The notes under the pieces were generated by a model. That model was not told the DNA's origin and searched no databases. It was given only the letters and a program-made list of their open reading frames with translations. From contig JAKFXL010000056.1 in the NCBI GenBank assembly GCA_021731365.1, forward strand, positions 2,289-47,349: 45,061 nt of DNA, in the 5' to 3' direction. A program made the translations under genes and the position numbers. How positions within the stretch are numbered: position 1 is the first letter of the stretch; every line of letters starts with the position of its first letter. The DNA is from Gammaproteobacteria bacterium (lineage in GTDB: Bacteria; Pseudomonadota; Gammaproteobacteria; Tenderiales; Tenderiaceae). Shown piece after piece: positions 36,223-45,011 of the stretch.

Positions 36223-37269
36223 ATGTCAAAACAGATCAAAGCAGTAGCCCTCATCTCTGGCGGCCTCGACTCCATGCTCGCCGTGCGTGCCATGCAGGAC
36301 CAGGGCATCCATATCGAGGGCATCAACTTTTTCACCGGTTTTTGCGTTGAGGGGCATACCCACGCCATCCGCAAGCAGGATCAGAACAAACAGAAACGCA
36401 ACAACGCGCTGTGGGTGGCGGAACAACTTGGCATCAAGCTGCACATTATCGATGTAATCGAAGAGTACAAAGATGTACTCATCAACCCCAAACATGGCTA
36501 CGGTGCCAACATGAACCCCTGCCTCGACTGCAAGACCTTTATGGTACGCAAGGCGATGGAATGGATTAAAGAGAATGAGTTTGACTTCATCATCACCGGT
36601 GAAGTGGTCGGGCAGCGCCCCATGTCACAACGCAAGGATACGATGCAGATAGTGGTCAAGGAGTCTGGCGCGGGCGGGCTATTGGTACGGCCACTCTGCG
36701 CCCAGAACCTGGCCCCGACACTGCCTGAACAGGAGGGGTGGATCGACCGTGAAAAGATGCTCGGTTTTAATGGCCGTTCACGCAAACCGCAGATTGCCCT
36801 GGCCGAAGAGTACGGTTTTACCGACTTTGCCCAACCGGCGGGCGGCTGCTGCTTTTTGACAGATGAGAGCTACTCCAAAAAACTGGTCGACCTCTGGCAG
36901 GTACAAGGCCACAAAGAGTATGAGTTTGACGACATCATGCTGCTAAAAGTGGGGCGGCATATTCGGCCATCGCCCCTCTACAAACTGATTGTCGGGCGTG
37001 AAGAGGGGGAGAACCGCTTCATGGAGGGGTACCGCAACCGCTTTGACTACTTCTTTAACAGTAGCCACCCCGGCCCACTGGTACTGATGGACGGTCAGCT
37101 CAATACCCCAGAAGATATCGAACTGGCCGCCCGGGTTGTCGCCCGTTTTGGTCAGGGACGTGACGCCGAACAGGTGACCGTCACCTACACCCCCTTACAG
37201 GGTGACCCACAATCAATCACCGTCAAACCCTTTACCGCCGACGAGATGCCCAAGGAGTGGTACATATGA
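36223..37269 (+). CDS. PP-loop ATPase, predicted tRNA thiolase (MnmA/ThiI-like) with extra cysteines
   Basis: A 348-residue protein. The N-terminal PP-loop SGGLDS at 12-17 binds ATP to adenylate a substrate carbonyl, as in MnmA, ThiI and TtcA. Conserved-looking cysteines are Cys100 and Cys103 (NPCLDC) and the pair Cys209-Cys210 (PAGGCCFLTD). A CxxC plus a later Cys is the ligand pattern of [4Fe-4S]-dependent thiolases such as TtuA, so a cluster enzyme is plausible; alternatively these are persulfide-relay cysteines. Its stop overlaps the start of a TusA-type sulfur carrier (ATGA), which supports a sulfur-transfer role. The exact nucleoside or other substrate is unknown. No ribosome site is visible before the ATG. 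Confidence 0.8.
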   Translation: MSKQIKAVALISGGLDSMLAVRAMQDQGIHIEGINFFTGFCVEGHTHAIRKQDQNKQKRNNALWVAEQLGIKLHIIDVIEEYKDVLINPKHGYGANMNPCLDCKTFMVRKAMEWIKENEFDFIITGEVVGQRPMSQRKDTMQIVVKESGAGGLLVRPLCAQNLAPTLPEQEGWIDREKMLGFNGRSRKPQIALAEEYGFTDFAQPAGGCCFLTDESYSKKLVDLWQVQGHKEYEFDDIMLLKVGRHIRPSPLYKLIVGREEGENRFMEGYRNRFDYFFNSSHPGPLVLMDGQLNTPEDIELAARVVARFGQGRDAEQVTVTYTPLQGDPQSITVKPFTADEMPKEWYI

Positions 37270-37505
37270 GCACACCACAACAGACCCTGGATGTGCGTGG
37301 CCATCTCTGCCCCATCCCCGTCATTCGTACCCAGAACCATGCAAAAAAACTTGCGGCGGGGGATATACTGGAGGTACTGTGCACGGACCCGGGTGTTACC
37401 AGCGATATTCCAGCATGGTGCCGCATCAATGGCCACAGCGTGATCAGCATAGAGACACGCGACGGTGTCATCGTTGTCACAATTATGATTGGTAACGAGA
37501 GCTAA
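37266..37505 (+). CDS. TusA-family sulfur-carrier protein
   Basis: A 79-residue protein of the TusA/SirA fold. The active-site motif CPIP is at Cys15 (LDVRGHLCPIPVI), followed by the typical TDPGVTSDIPAWC and a C-terminal beta-strand. TusA proteins hold a persulfide on this Cys and pass it to thiolases or to dissimilatory sulfur enzymes. The four-base overlap with the PP-loop gene suggests that this copy donates sulfur to that enzyme, which is inference. I used the ATG at 37266 rather than an upstream in-frame start at 37257. Confidence 0.88.
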   Translation: MSTPQQTLDVRGHLCPIPVIRTQNHAKKLAAGDILEVLCTDPGVTSDIPAWCRINGHSVISIETRDGVIVVTIMIGNES

Positions 37506-37508
37506 AAA

Positions 37509-37523
37509 GCACCAAAATAGGGC
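37509..37523. promoter_or_regulatory. Candidate NtrC box, distal, upstream of glnA
   Basis: GCACC-AAAAT-AGGGC matches the left half of the NtrC operator (TGCACC-N5-GGTGCA) well and the right half partly. Its centre is about 132 bp before the inferred glnA start site. Confidence 0.55.
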
Positions 37524-37539
37524 GAAAAATCCAGCGATC

Positions 37540-37554
37540 GCACCAAAAAGACGC
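37540..37554. promoter_or_regulatory. Candidate NtrC box, proximal, upstream of glnA
   Basis: GCACC-AAAAA-GACGC repeats the same half-site 31 bp, about three helical turns, after the distal box. Its centre lies about 101 bp before the inferred start site. The two E. coli glnA enhancer sites are similarly spaced and placed. Confidence 0.55.
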
Positions 37555-37621
37555 CCGCAGGATTTTTGTAGAAAATTACTAGTTCATTGTTACAGTTCGA
37601 CTTTTGCCATTCCAAAGCATA

Positions 37622-37637
37622 TGGCATATTTCCTGCT
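37622..37637 (+). promoter_or_regulatory. Sigma-54 promoter of glnA
   Basis: TGGCATATTTCCTGCT fits the -24/-12 consensus TGGCAYR-N4-TTGCW with one mismatch, and the GG and GC doublets are separated by the required 10 bases. Transcription would begin near 37648, giving a leader of about 90 bases. Confidence 0.8.
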
Positions 37638-37739
37638 GTAGTTCTGAACTCAAAATAATGCCGTACCAATAGGTCCGGTCAGTGTTAACCTTGGCAACCT
37701 AAAAAACTGTTCACGAGCCTTTCGCAGGGAGAAAAAGCA

Positions 37740-39146
37740 ATGTCAGCTGCTGTGCTTAATATGATCAAAGAGAACGACGTAAAATTCGTCGACTTCCGTT
37801 TCACCGATACCCATGGCAAGGAGCAACACCTCTCTATACCTGCCAAAACCCTCGTCGCCGATGACTTCAAGGATGGCCGCATGTTTGACGGCTCCTCCAT
37901 CGCCGGCTGGAAGGGTATTGAAGCGTCCGACATGGTGCTGCTGCCTGATGCCAACACCGCTGTGCTTGACCCCTTTGCTGATGAGACCCAGCTTATCCTC
38001 CGCTGTGACATCCTCGAACCCAACACCATGACCGGTTACGAGCGTGACCCACGCTCTGTTGCCAGACGTGCTGAAGAGTACCTGAAGTCCACCGGTATCG
38101 CCGACACCGCCTTTTTTGGCCCTGAACCAGAGTTTTTCATTTTTGACGATGTCCGCTGGGGTGCCGACATGAGCGGCTGCTTCGTGAAGATCGACTCCGA
38201 AGAGGCCGACTGGAACTCCGAAAAGGTTTATCCAGGTGGCAACATGGGTCATCGCCCCAATACCAAGGGCGGCTACTTTCCCGTCCCACCGGTCGACAGC
38301 CTGCACGACATCCGTGCCGCCATGTGCCTGGCGATGGAGGAGATGGGTGTTGAGGTTGAAGTTCACCACCACGAAGTGGCCACTGCCGGCCAGTGCGAAA
38401 TCGGCACCAAATACAGCACACTGGTAGACCGCGCTGATAAAACCCAGATCATGAAGTTTGTCATTCACAACGTTGCCCACGCCTACGGCAAGACCGCTAC
38501 TTTCATGCCTAAGCCGATGGTTGGCGACAACGGCTCTGGAATGCATGTGCACCAGTCACTGGCAAAAGATGGCGTTAACCTCTTCAGCGGCAACCTCTAC
38601 GGTGGTCTCTCTGAAATGGCACTTTTCTACATCGGCGGTATCATCAAACACGCCAAGGCACTGAACGCCATCACCAACCCGACCACCAACAGCTACAAAC
38701 GTCTGGTGCCACACTATGAAGCCCCGATCCTGCTGGCCTACTCTGCCCGCAACCGTTCTGCCTCGATCCGTATCCCCTTCGTGGCCAATCCACGGGGCCG
38801 TCGTATCGAAGTACGCTTCCCAGATCCAATGGCCAACTCCTACCTGGCCTTCTCGGCCATGATGATGGCCGGCCTGGACGGTATCCAGAACAAGATCCAC
38901 CCTGGCGATGCCATGGATAAAAACCTCTACGATCTGCCGCCAGAAGAGCTGAAGCAGGTTCCACACGTCAGCCACTCGCTGGAAGAGGCGTTGAACGCCC
39001 TGGATGCAGACCGCGAGTTTCTGACCCGTGGCGGCGTCTTCAGTGACGACATGATTGACGCCTACATCGCCCTGAAGATGCAGGATGTACAACGTGTCCG
39101 CATGACCACTCACCCGGTTGAGTTCGACATGTACTACAGCCTGTAA
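37740..39146 (+). CDS. glnA: Glutamine synthetase, type I
   Basis: The 468-residue dodecameric enzyme makes glutamine from glutamate, ammonia and ATP. Key blocks are [17 protein letters not shown], the glutamate/ATP region [27 protein letters not shown]-like sequence (here [17 protein letters not shown]) and the metal-site block. Tyr397 in NLYDLPPEE is the adenylylation site, at the same number as in E. coli, so GlnE-type control should operate. AGGGAG precedes the ATG by eight bases. Expression is probably driven by the sigma-54/NtrC elements upstream, and a terminator follows. Confidence 0.98.
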   Translation: MSAAVLNMIKENDVKFVDFRFTDTHGKEQHLSIPAKTLVADDFKDGRMFDGSSIAGWKGIEASDMVLLPDANTAVLDPFADETQLILRCDILEPNTMTGYERDPRSVARRAEEYLKSTGIADTAFFGPEPEFFIFDDVRWGADMSGCFVKIDSEEADWNSEKVYPGGNMGHRPNTKGGYFPVPPVDSLHDIRAAMCLAMEEMGVEVEVHHHEVATAGQCEIGTKYSTLVDRADKTQIMKFVIHNVAHAYGKTATFMPKPMVGDNGSGMHVHQSLAKDGVNLFSGNLYGGLSEMALFYIGGIIKHAKALNAITNPTTNSYKRLVPHYEAPILLAYSARNRSASIRIPFVANPRGRRIEVRFPDPMANSYLAFSAMMMAGLDGIQNKIHPGDAMDKNLYDLPPEELKQVPHVSHSLEEALNALDADREFLTRGGVFSDDMIDAYIALKMQDVQRVRMTTHPVEFDMYYSL

Positions 39147-39171
39147 GCTTGTCCTTGTAGTTGTTGTTTGT

Positions 39172-39203
39172 AAAAAAGCCTCCGCTTGCGGGGGCTTTTT
39201 TAT
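39172..39203 (+). terminator. glnA Rho-independent terminator
   Basis: AAAAAAGCCTCCGC pairs with GCGGGGGCTTTTTT around a tiny loop (one G-T wobble), giving a GC-rich stem and a T run 25 bases after the glnA stop. It separates glnA from ntrBC, although readthrough is known at the E. coli counterpart. Confidence 0.88.
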
Positions 39204-39217
39204 TAATGAAGATTAAA

Positions 39218-39234
39218 TGCACCACTTAAGTGCA
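39218..39234. promoter_or_regulatory. NtrC box upstream of ntrB
   Basis: TGCACCACTTAAGTGCA is a 17-bp near-palindrome matching TGCACC-N5-GGTGCA with one mismatch. It lies between the glnA terminator and the ntrB start (159 bp away). In E. coli a single NtrC site at the same place represses the glnL promoter; autoregulation here is inferred. Confidence 0.75.
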
Positions 39235-39392
39235 AACATTTACAATCGATGCATAGAAGGGTGGCGAAAAGTACTTGCCGTGACTTAACATCATTAACAA
39301 AAATTCTTCAACCACCTGTTTTTAAATACATTTCAATCTAAACAAACAGCCCGACACCAAACTGGCTTGGAGTTTGCTACAGCAGGTACATC

Positions 39393-40466
39393 ATGGCCAA
39401 AGCATTTAATCAAGACGCACTCTTCAAGCGCATTCTGGAAAATACTAACGAGGCAATCCTGGTATTTGATCAGGCGCTACACCTCACCTGGCTCAACCCG
39501 GCGGCTGAAATGCTCTTTGCCATCAGCGTCCGCCGCGCCCAAGGCCAAGCACTGCACACCCTTTTTAATGACATCAACAACTTCAGTGGCCATGTCAAAC
39601 AGGCGCTGGCCAGCAACCACCCCTTTACAGAGAGGGAACGGGTGTTTCATCTGCATCACGAACGTCTGGTTACCGCTGACTGCACCGTCACACCGCTACA
39701 AGACGCTCAATCAGGGGCGGCTATATTAATCGAGCTCAACCAGGTTGATCGCCAACTACGTATCGCCCGTGAAGAGCATCTGTTGACCCAACACAGCGCC
39801 ACCCGGGAGGTTATTCGCGGCCTGGCCCACGAAATCAAAAACCCCCTGGGTGGACTGCGAGGTGCCGCACAGCTGCTGGAAGCGGAACTCGACAGCGATG
39901 TACTCAAGGAGTACACCGGCATTATCATTCAAGAAGCCGACCGCCTCCGTAACCTGATGAATCGAATGCTCGGCCCCAATACCCTGCCGCAGAAACGCAA
40001 CATTAACATTCATGAGCAGCTGGAACATGTGCGCCAGCTGGTAAAAAACGACTGCCCGCCAAACATAGAGCTGTTGCGTGACTACGACCCCAGCGTGCCG
40101 GACCTGTTTGCCGATCCCGACCTGATCATCCAGGCACTGCTCAATCTGGTGCGTAATGCTGTTCAGGCGCTGGAGAGTGGCGGCAACATCACCCTGCGAA
40201 CACGTTGCCAGCGCCAGATCACCATTGGCCATACCCGCCACAAACTGGTGGCCAGCATTGATATCATCGATACCGGCAGCGGTATTGCCACCGACATGGT
40301 TGATAAGATTTTCTACCCCATGGTGACCGGTCGTGCCGATGGCACCGGATTGGGACTGCCCATCGCCCAGGCACTGATCCACCAGCATGATGGCCTGATT
40401 GAGTGCAACAGCCGCCCTGGCGAAACCATCTTTACCATTTTAATTCCCCTGGAGACACACCCATGA
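39393..40466 (+). CDS. ntrB: Nitrogen-regulation sensor histidine kinase NtrB (GlnL)
   Basis: A 357-residue soluble kinase/phosphatase that, under PII control, sets the phosphorylation of NtrC. An N-terminal PAS domain covers about 12-115 (ILENTNEAILVFDQ, LTWLNPAAEMLF). The H-box GLAHEIKNPLGGLRGAAQLL carries His146. The ATPase domain has the N-box LLNLVRNAVQAL, DTGSGI and GTGLGLPIAQ. There is no membrane segment, as expected. Its stop overlaps the ntrC start (ATGA). Confidence 0.96.
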   Translation: MAKAFNQDALFKRILENTNEAILVFDQALHLTWLNPAAEMLFAISVRRAQGQALHTLFNDINNFSGHVKQALASNHPFTERERVFHLHHERLVTADCTVTPLQDAQSGAAILIELNQVDRQLRIAREEHLLTQHSATREVIRGLAHEIKNPLGGLRGAAQLLEAELDSDVLKEYTGIIIQEADRLRNLMNRMLGPNTLPQKRNINIHEQLEHVRQLVKNDCPPNIELLRDYDPSVPDLFADPDLIIQALLNLVRNAVQALESGGNITLRTRCQRQITIGHTRHKLVASIDIIDTGSGIATDMVDKIFYPMVTGRADGTGLGLPIAQALIHQHDGLIECNSRPGETIFTILIPLETHP

Positions 40467-41872
40467 ATACCGCTACCCATATCTGGGTGATTGACGATGA
40501 CCGCTCCATCCGCTGGGTGCTGGAAAAGGCGCTTCAGAAGGTCGGTATGGAGGTGACCTGCTTTGAGAGTGGCTCGCGCATCCCGGAACTACTGCGTCAA
40601 CAACAACCCGATGCACTGATCACGGATATCCGCATGCCGGGCACTGATGGCCTGGAGCTGCTCGATATGATCCACCTGAGCCACCCCGAACTGCCGGTGA
40701 TCATCATGACCGCCCATTCAGACCTCGATAGCGCCGTCTCCGCCTATCAAGGAGGGGCCTTTGAGTACATGCCCAAGCCGTTTGATGTCGATGAGGCGGT
40801 GGCCATCGTCAAACGTGCCATCGATCACCGCAACCAGCAGCGCAGCAGCCAGAGCCAACCGCCAAAAGAGGAGACACCCGAAATCATCGGCGAGGCCCCG
40901 GCGATGCAGGAGGTATTTCGCGCCATCGGCCGCCTCTCGCGCTCCAACATCACCGTGCTCATCAACGGTGAGTCTGGTACCGGCAAGGAGCTGGTCGCCC
41001 ACGCCCTGCACCGCCACAGCCCACGTGCCAACAGGGCATTTATCGCCCTGAACACCGCGGCCATCCCCCGCGACCTGCTGGAGTCGGAACTCTTCGGTCA
41101 TGAACGGGGGGCCTTTACCGGTGCCCAGGCGAGCCGTCGTGGCCGTTTTGAACAGGCCGACGGCGGCACCCTGTTTTTGGATGAGATTGGCGATATGCCT
41201 GCCGAACTGCAAACGCGCCTGCTGCGGGTATTGGCCGATGGCGAGTTCTACCGCGTCGGCGGCCATACCCCAGTCAAGGTCGATGTCCGGATCATCGCCG
41301 CCACCCATCAGGACCTGGAAGAGCGCGTTCGCCAGGGGCTATTCCGCGAAGATCTGTTCCATCGCCTCAACGTCATCCGCATCCACATCCCGGCGCTGCG
41401 CCAGCGGCGCGAGGATATCCCACTCCTGCTCAAACACTTCCTTGCCAGCGCCGCCAGCGAGTTAAGTGTTGAGACCAAGCAGCTACGCAGCGACGTGGAA
41501 AGCTATCTCTGCACCCTGGAGTGGCCCGGCAATGTACGCCAGCTGGAGAACATCTGCCGCTGGCTCACCGTCATGGCCTCCAGCCGCGAAGTACATATGG
41601 AGGATGTCCCACCCGAACTCAAATCCAAACAGAGCCAGAGCAGCGTTACCGGCGACTGGGAGGTCTCACTTAAACGCTGGGCTGAGCAGCGGCTGGCCGG
41701 GGGGGATGACAACCTGCTCAACGACGCCCTGCCGGCCTTTGAAAGTGTGATGATCAAAGCGGCCCTGAACCACTCTGGTGGCCGCCGCCAGGATGCTGCC
41801 AAACTGCTGGGCTGGGGACGCAACACCCTCACCCGCAAAATCCAGGAGCTGGCGCTGGAAAACGAAGTGTAA
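40463..41872 (+). CDS. ntrC: Nitrogen-regulation response regulator NtrC (GlnG), sigma-54 activator
   Basis: A 469-residue enhancer-binding protein. The receiver domain has IDDD at 10-13 and the phospho-acceptor Asp55 (ITDIRMPG). The AAA+ domain shows Walker A GESGTGKE at 169-176, the sigma-54-contacting GAFTGA at 216-221 and Walker [12 protein letters not shown]. The C-terminal Fis-type helix-turn-helix is [21 protein letters not shown]. The ATG at 40463 follows GGAG and overlaps the ntrB stop; a longer upstream frame from 40403 lies inside ntrB and is not used. Its likely targets include the glnA and ntrB boxes in this window. Confidence 0.97.
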   Translation: MNTATHIWVIDDDRSIRWVLEKALQKVGMEVTCFESGSRIPELLRQQQPDALITDIRMPGTDGLELLDMIHLSHPELPVIIMTAHSDLDSAVSAYQGGAFEYMPKPFDVDEAVAIVKRAIDHRNQQRSSQSQPPKEETPEIIGEAPAMQEVFRAIGRLSRSNITVLINGESGTGKELVAHALHRHSPRANRAFIALNTAAIPRDLLESELFGHERGAFTGAQASRRGRFEQADGGTLFLDEIGDMPAELQTRLLRVLADGEFYRVGGHTPVKVDVRIIAATHQDLEERVRQGLFREDLFHRLNVIRIHIPALRQRREDIPLLLKHFLASAASELSVETKQLRSDVESYLCTLEWPGNVRQLENICRWLTVMASSREVHMEDVPPELKSKQSQSSVTGDWEVSLKRWAEQRLAGGDDNLLNDALPAFESVMIKAALNHSGGRRQDAAKLLGWGRNTLTRKIQELALENEV

Positions 41873-41904
41873 ACCAGCAACAGCAAACGATTAACCGACC
41901 ACCC

Positions 41905-41951
41905 CACACCACCCCACGCAATCCCAGCTTGGAAAGCTCTGCGGTGGTGTG
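41905..41951 (+). terminator. Two-level hairpin between ntrC and trmL
   Basis: CACACCACC (41905-41913) pairs perfectly with GGTGGTGTG (41943-41951), and the loop holds a second small stem (AGCTT / AAGCT). There is no T run, so it may be an attenuating or translation-controlling structure 13 bases before the trmL ATG rather than an intrinsic terminator. Confidence 0.4.
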
Positions 41952-41964
41952 TATGCTTCCCACC

Positions 41965-42483
41965 ATGTTTCACATCGTCCTCTTTCAGCCCGAGATACCG
42001 CCCAACACCGGTAACATCATCCGCCTCTGTGCCAACAGTGGCGCAGCGCTCCATCTCATCCAGCCTCTGGGTTTTACACTGGATGACAAACGGCTGCGGC
42101 GTGCGGGACTCGATTACCACGAATTTGCCAGCGTGCAACAACACGTGTCACTGGACCATTTTATAGAACAGTGTCAACCCAACCGGCTGTTCGCCTTCTC
42201 CACCAAAGGGCAACACGGTTACAGCGAGACCCGCTACCAGTCAGGTGACGCCCTGCTGTTTGGCCCCGAGAGCCGTGGCCTGCCTGGCGAGATTCTCAGC
42301 CAGCTGCCCGCAGAGAACATCTTAAGAATCCCTATGCTTAACAATAGTCGCAGCTTAAATTTATCCAACACCGTGGCAATCGCCCTGTTTGAGGCGTGGC
42401 GTCAAAATGGCTTTGCCACCGAAGCGCCCGTTGATGGACAATCCACTCGCTGCATTCACCCCCCTGTAGCAACAGCGGTATAA
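41965..42483 (+). CDS. trmL: tRNA (cytidine/uridine-2'-O-)-methyltransferase TrmL
   Basis: A 172-residue SPOUT methyltransferase that 2'-O-methylates the wobble base 34 of the two tRNA-Leu isoacceptors. It begins [20 protein letters not shown]. The trefoil-knot motifs are GPESRGLP and [23 protein letters not shown] in order, and the length is close to that of E. coli TrmL. The ATG at 41965 aligns with the family N-terminus; in-frame starts at 41953 and 41929 would add unconserved residues. There is no clear ribosome site, and a hairpin lies immediately upstream. Confidence 0.92.
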   Translation: MFHIVLFQPEIPPNTGNIIRLCANSGAALHLIQPLGFTLDDKRLRRAGLDYHEFASVQQHVSLDHFIEQCQPNRLFAFSTKGQHGYSETRYQSGDALLFGPESRGLPGEILSQLPAENILRIPMLNNSRSLNLSNTVAIALFEAWRQNGFATEAPVDGQSTRCIHPPVATAV

Positions 42484-42490
42484 TCAAACG

Positions 42491-44962
42491 ATGTATCTAA
42501 CCACTCCTTTCAAATTGACACTACTGCTGTTACTGGCCATCACCTTGAGTGGTTGCATCAACGCCAGCACCACCAACCCGGATCAACCCAAAACCATTGA
42601 GCCGCCAACAACAGTCACGCCGCCCACCCCTGCCCCAAACACACCCAAGGCGCTGCCACTTGTTGGCTTTAAAACCGTCAATACCGGGCAGGACCACAGC
42701 TGCGCCATTAAAAACAGCGACAATACACTCTGGTGCTGGGGCAGCAATACTCAAGGCCAGGCAGGATTCAATAACAGCACCAGCACCAGCTCGCCGATAC
42801 AGATAGGCAGTGACCTGCTGTGGCAAAACATCTCCGGCGGCTACGGCCACGCGTGCGGCGTTGCCATCAGTGAGGTCAACGACCTGAGCGATAGCGCCCA
42901 TAAAATCGAGCTCCACCAGCTGCTCTGCTGGGGAGACAACAGGAAAGGGGCGGTCGGCTTTGGCAGCGCCACCGCCAACTACTACGAACCCACCGCTATC
43001 CAGGATGATGACTGGCGAGTAGTCAGCGCCGGCAACAGCCATAGCTGCGCCATCCGCCTCGACAACAGCCTCTGGTGCTGGGGCGACAACAGCAGCTCAC
43101 AGCTGGGCCATGTGTCCGCCAAAACCACCAGCCCATCACCGGTGGTCAGCAGCAGAGACTGGAGCAGCGTCAGCGCCAGTGATCAGTTCACCTGTGCCCT
43201 CAAAACAGACCAGACACTCTGGTGTTGGGGCAAAAACGATACATCCCAGTTTGGTAATGGCACGACCAACAGCACCACGGTACCCACCCTGATCAGCAGC
43301 GGCTGGAAAACCATCGCCACTGGCCAGGCCCACAGTTGCGCCATCAACAGCAGCGACGAACTCTACTGCTGGGGCGACAACCGCTACGGACAGATTGGCA
43401 ACGGCACCACCGTCAATCAGCCCACCCCCTTCAAGGTCACCACTGCCAGCGCCACCACCTGGTCGGCCGTTGCCAGCAGCCGACAACACACCTGCGCCAT
43501 CACCCTCACCGACAAGTCATTATGGTGTTGGGGCAATAATGAAACGGGCCAGCTGGGGATCAACAATACTGCCCACCAGCCCCGTCCCATCAAAATCAAC
43601 CACACCACCAGCTGGCTGACGGTATCGACCGGGGAGTCCCACACCTGCGCCAACGATAAAGCCAATGTCATTCACTGCTGGGGGCTTAACCACTACGGCC
43701 AGCTGGGCAACGGTCTATCCAGCGATACTGAACGGGCACGGCTGTTTGATACCTCCGCCAACTGGCAGGCCATCGCCAGCGGCTACCGCCACAGCTGCGG
43801 GCTCAAAGGCAGCGCCGTCCCTTATTCACTCTGGTGCAGTGGTTTTAACCATTACGGGCAGGTCGGCACCGCCTCTACCAGCAGCCAGGCAACCCTGATA
43901 CAAGTTCGGGCAACCACTGACAGCGCCATACTCTCCGATTGGGAGAGCCTGAGCACCGGCCCCCACCACAGCTGCGCCATCGCCATCAGCGGGGCCAGCC
44001 ACCCACTCTTCTGCTGGGGCGATAATCGACGCGGCCAGCTGGGTGACAACGTCACCCTCAGCAATGTACCGCAGCACTGGTGGGCCAACAGCCGTTCACA
44101 GGTGGTTGTGGGGGCTGATGACTGGACCATGGTAGCAACGGGGGCCAACAACAGCTGCGGTATAAAAGCGGGCAATGAGCTCTGGTGCTGGGGCGACAAC
44201 AGCGGTGGCCAGATCGGCAATGGCACACTCAGCCTGCCAACCGACGCCCCCTTCTTACCCTATAAAATCGCCGGTAGCTGGCTCACCGTCGCTGTCGGCG
44301 GGGCTGAAGGTGACGGCGGCCATGTCTGTGCCATCAAATCCAGCGGCACCCTCTGGTGCTGGGGCAAAAATAGCCATTCACAACTGGGCAATAGCGGCGG
44401 CAACCTGGCCACCCCCACCCAGATCGGCGCGGCCAACAGCTGGGTTCAGCTCCAGGCGGGCGAATACCACACCTGCGGACTGCGGGACGACAATACCCTC
44501 TGGTGCTGGGGCGATAATAGTCGTGGCCAGACCGGCTCACCCCAGGTGACACAGACCATTCCCGATCCCGCCGACCCCACAAAAAACATCTCCATCACCC
44601 TCTACCCCACCACGGTGACCGCCCCGACACAGGAGTCCGAGGAGGGCCGCTGGCTGAATATGAGCCTGGGGAGTAACTTCAGTTGTGGCGTACGTAACAA
44701 CCGCACCCTCTGGTGCTGGGGTGACAACCGTTACAAACAGCTCACCGGGGCGATACTATCCGAAAGTGCGTTTGCACCTGCAGTGATCCAGAGTAGCCCT
44801 GAATGGCAGCAGATAACCTTGGGGCAGCGGCACGGCTGCGCCATCCGCGAGGATGCCAACACCTTAGACCGTTACACCTACTGCTGGGGCGAACGCTCAC
44901 CCTATCAGTTTGGCGATGGCAACGCCTGGAAGAGTACACCACAACCGCTGTCGCTACAGTAA
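42491..44962 (+). CDS. RCC1-repeat lipoprotein (seven-bladed propeller type repeats)
   Basis: An 823-residue lipoprotein. The signal peptide ends LSGC (Cys22), followed by a Thr/Pro-rich linker to about residue 55. From there to the end run about 14 RCC1-type repeats, each with HSCAI (or a variant) and, about ten residues later, LWCWGDN and a GQLG-like turn. Cysteine recurs in pairs in nearly every repeat, which suggests a disulfide per blade stabilising the protein outside the cytoplasm. Fourteen repeats could form two seven-bladed propellers. The partner or ligand is unknown. It starts 7 bp after trmL, but no ribosome site is visible. Confidence 0.88.
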   Translation: MYLTTPFKLTLLLLLAITLSGCINASTTNPDQPKTIEPPTTVTPPTPAPNTPKALPLVGFKTVNTGQDHSCAIKNSDNTLWCWGSNTQGQAGFNNSTSTSSPIQIGSDLLWQNISGGYGHACGVAISEVNDLSDSAHKIELHQLLCWGDNRKGAVGFGSATANYYEPTAIQDDDWRVVSAGNSHSCAIRLDNSLWCWGDNSSSQLGHVSAKTTSPSPVVSSRDWSSVSASDQFTCALKTDQTLWCWGKNDTSQFGNGTTNSTTVPTLISSGWKTIATGQAHSCAINSSDELYCWGDNRYGQIGNGTTVNQPTPFKVTTASATTWSAVASSRQHTCAITLTDKSLWCWGNNETGQLGINNTAHQPRPIKINHTTSWLTVSTGESHTCANDKANVIHCWGLNHYGQLGNGLSSDTERARLFDTSANWQAIASGYRHSCGLKGSAVPYSLWCSGFNHYGQVGTASTSSQATLIQVRATTDSAILSDWESLSTGPHHSCAIAISGASHPLFCWGDNRRGQLGDNVTLSNVPQHWWANSRSQVVVGADDWTMVATGANNSCGIKAGNELWCWGDNSGGQIGNGTLSLPTDAPFLPYKIAGSWLTVAVGGAEGDGGHVCAIKSSGTLWCWGKNSHSQLGNSGGNLATPTQIGAANSWVQLQAGEYHTCGLRDDNTLWCWGDNSRGQTGSPQVTQTIPDPADPTKNISITLYPTTVTAPTQESEEGRWLNMSLGSNFSCGVRNNRTLWCWGDNRYKQLTGAILSESAFAPAVIQSSPEWQQITLGQRHGCAIREDANTLDRYTYCWGERSPYQFGDGNAWKSTPQPLSLQ

Positions 44963-44966
44963 TAAC

Positions 44967-44983
44967 GGGGCAAACACCGCCCC
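44967..44983. terminator. Small hairpin after the RCC1 gene
   Basis: GGGGC (44967-44971) pairs with GCCCC (44979-44983) around a 7-base loop, just after the stop and before a convergent reading frame. The stem is short and there is no T run. Confidence 0.4.
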
Positions 44984-45011
44984 ACCACATTACCGGATAG
45001 AGCCAACGGCA

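Noticed and set aside
37743-38552. A 269-codon minus-strand frame inside glnA
   Set aside because: Mirror image of the highly conserved glnA coding sequence; the product has no family features.
39250-39280. A TGGC...TTGC pair upstream of ntrB resembling sigma-54
   Set aside because: The GG and GC doublets are 12 bases apart rather than 10, a spacing sigma-54 does not accept.
40403-40462. A 20-codon N-terminal extension of ntrC
   Set aside because: It lies inside ntrB. The ATG at 40463 has a ribosome site and begins at the normal receiver-domain N-terminus.
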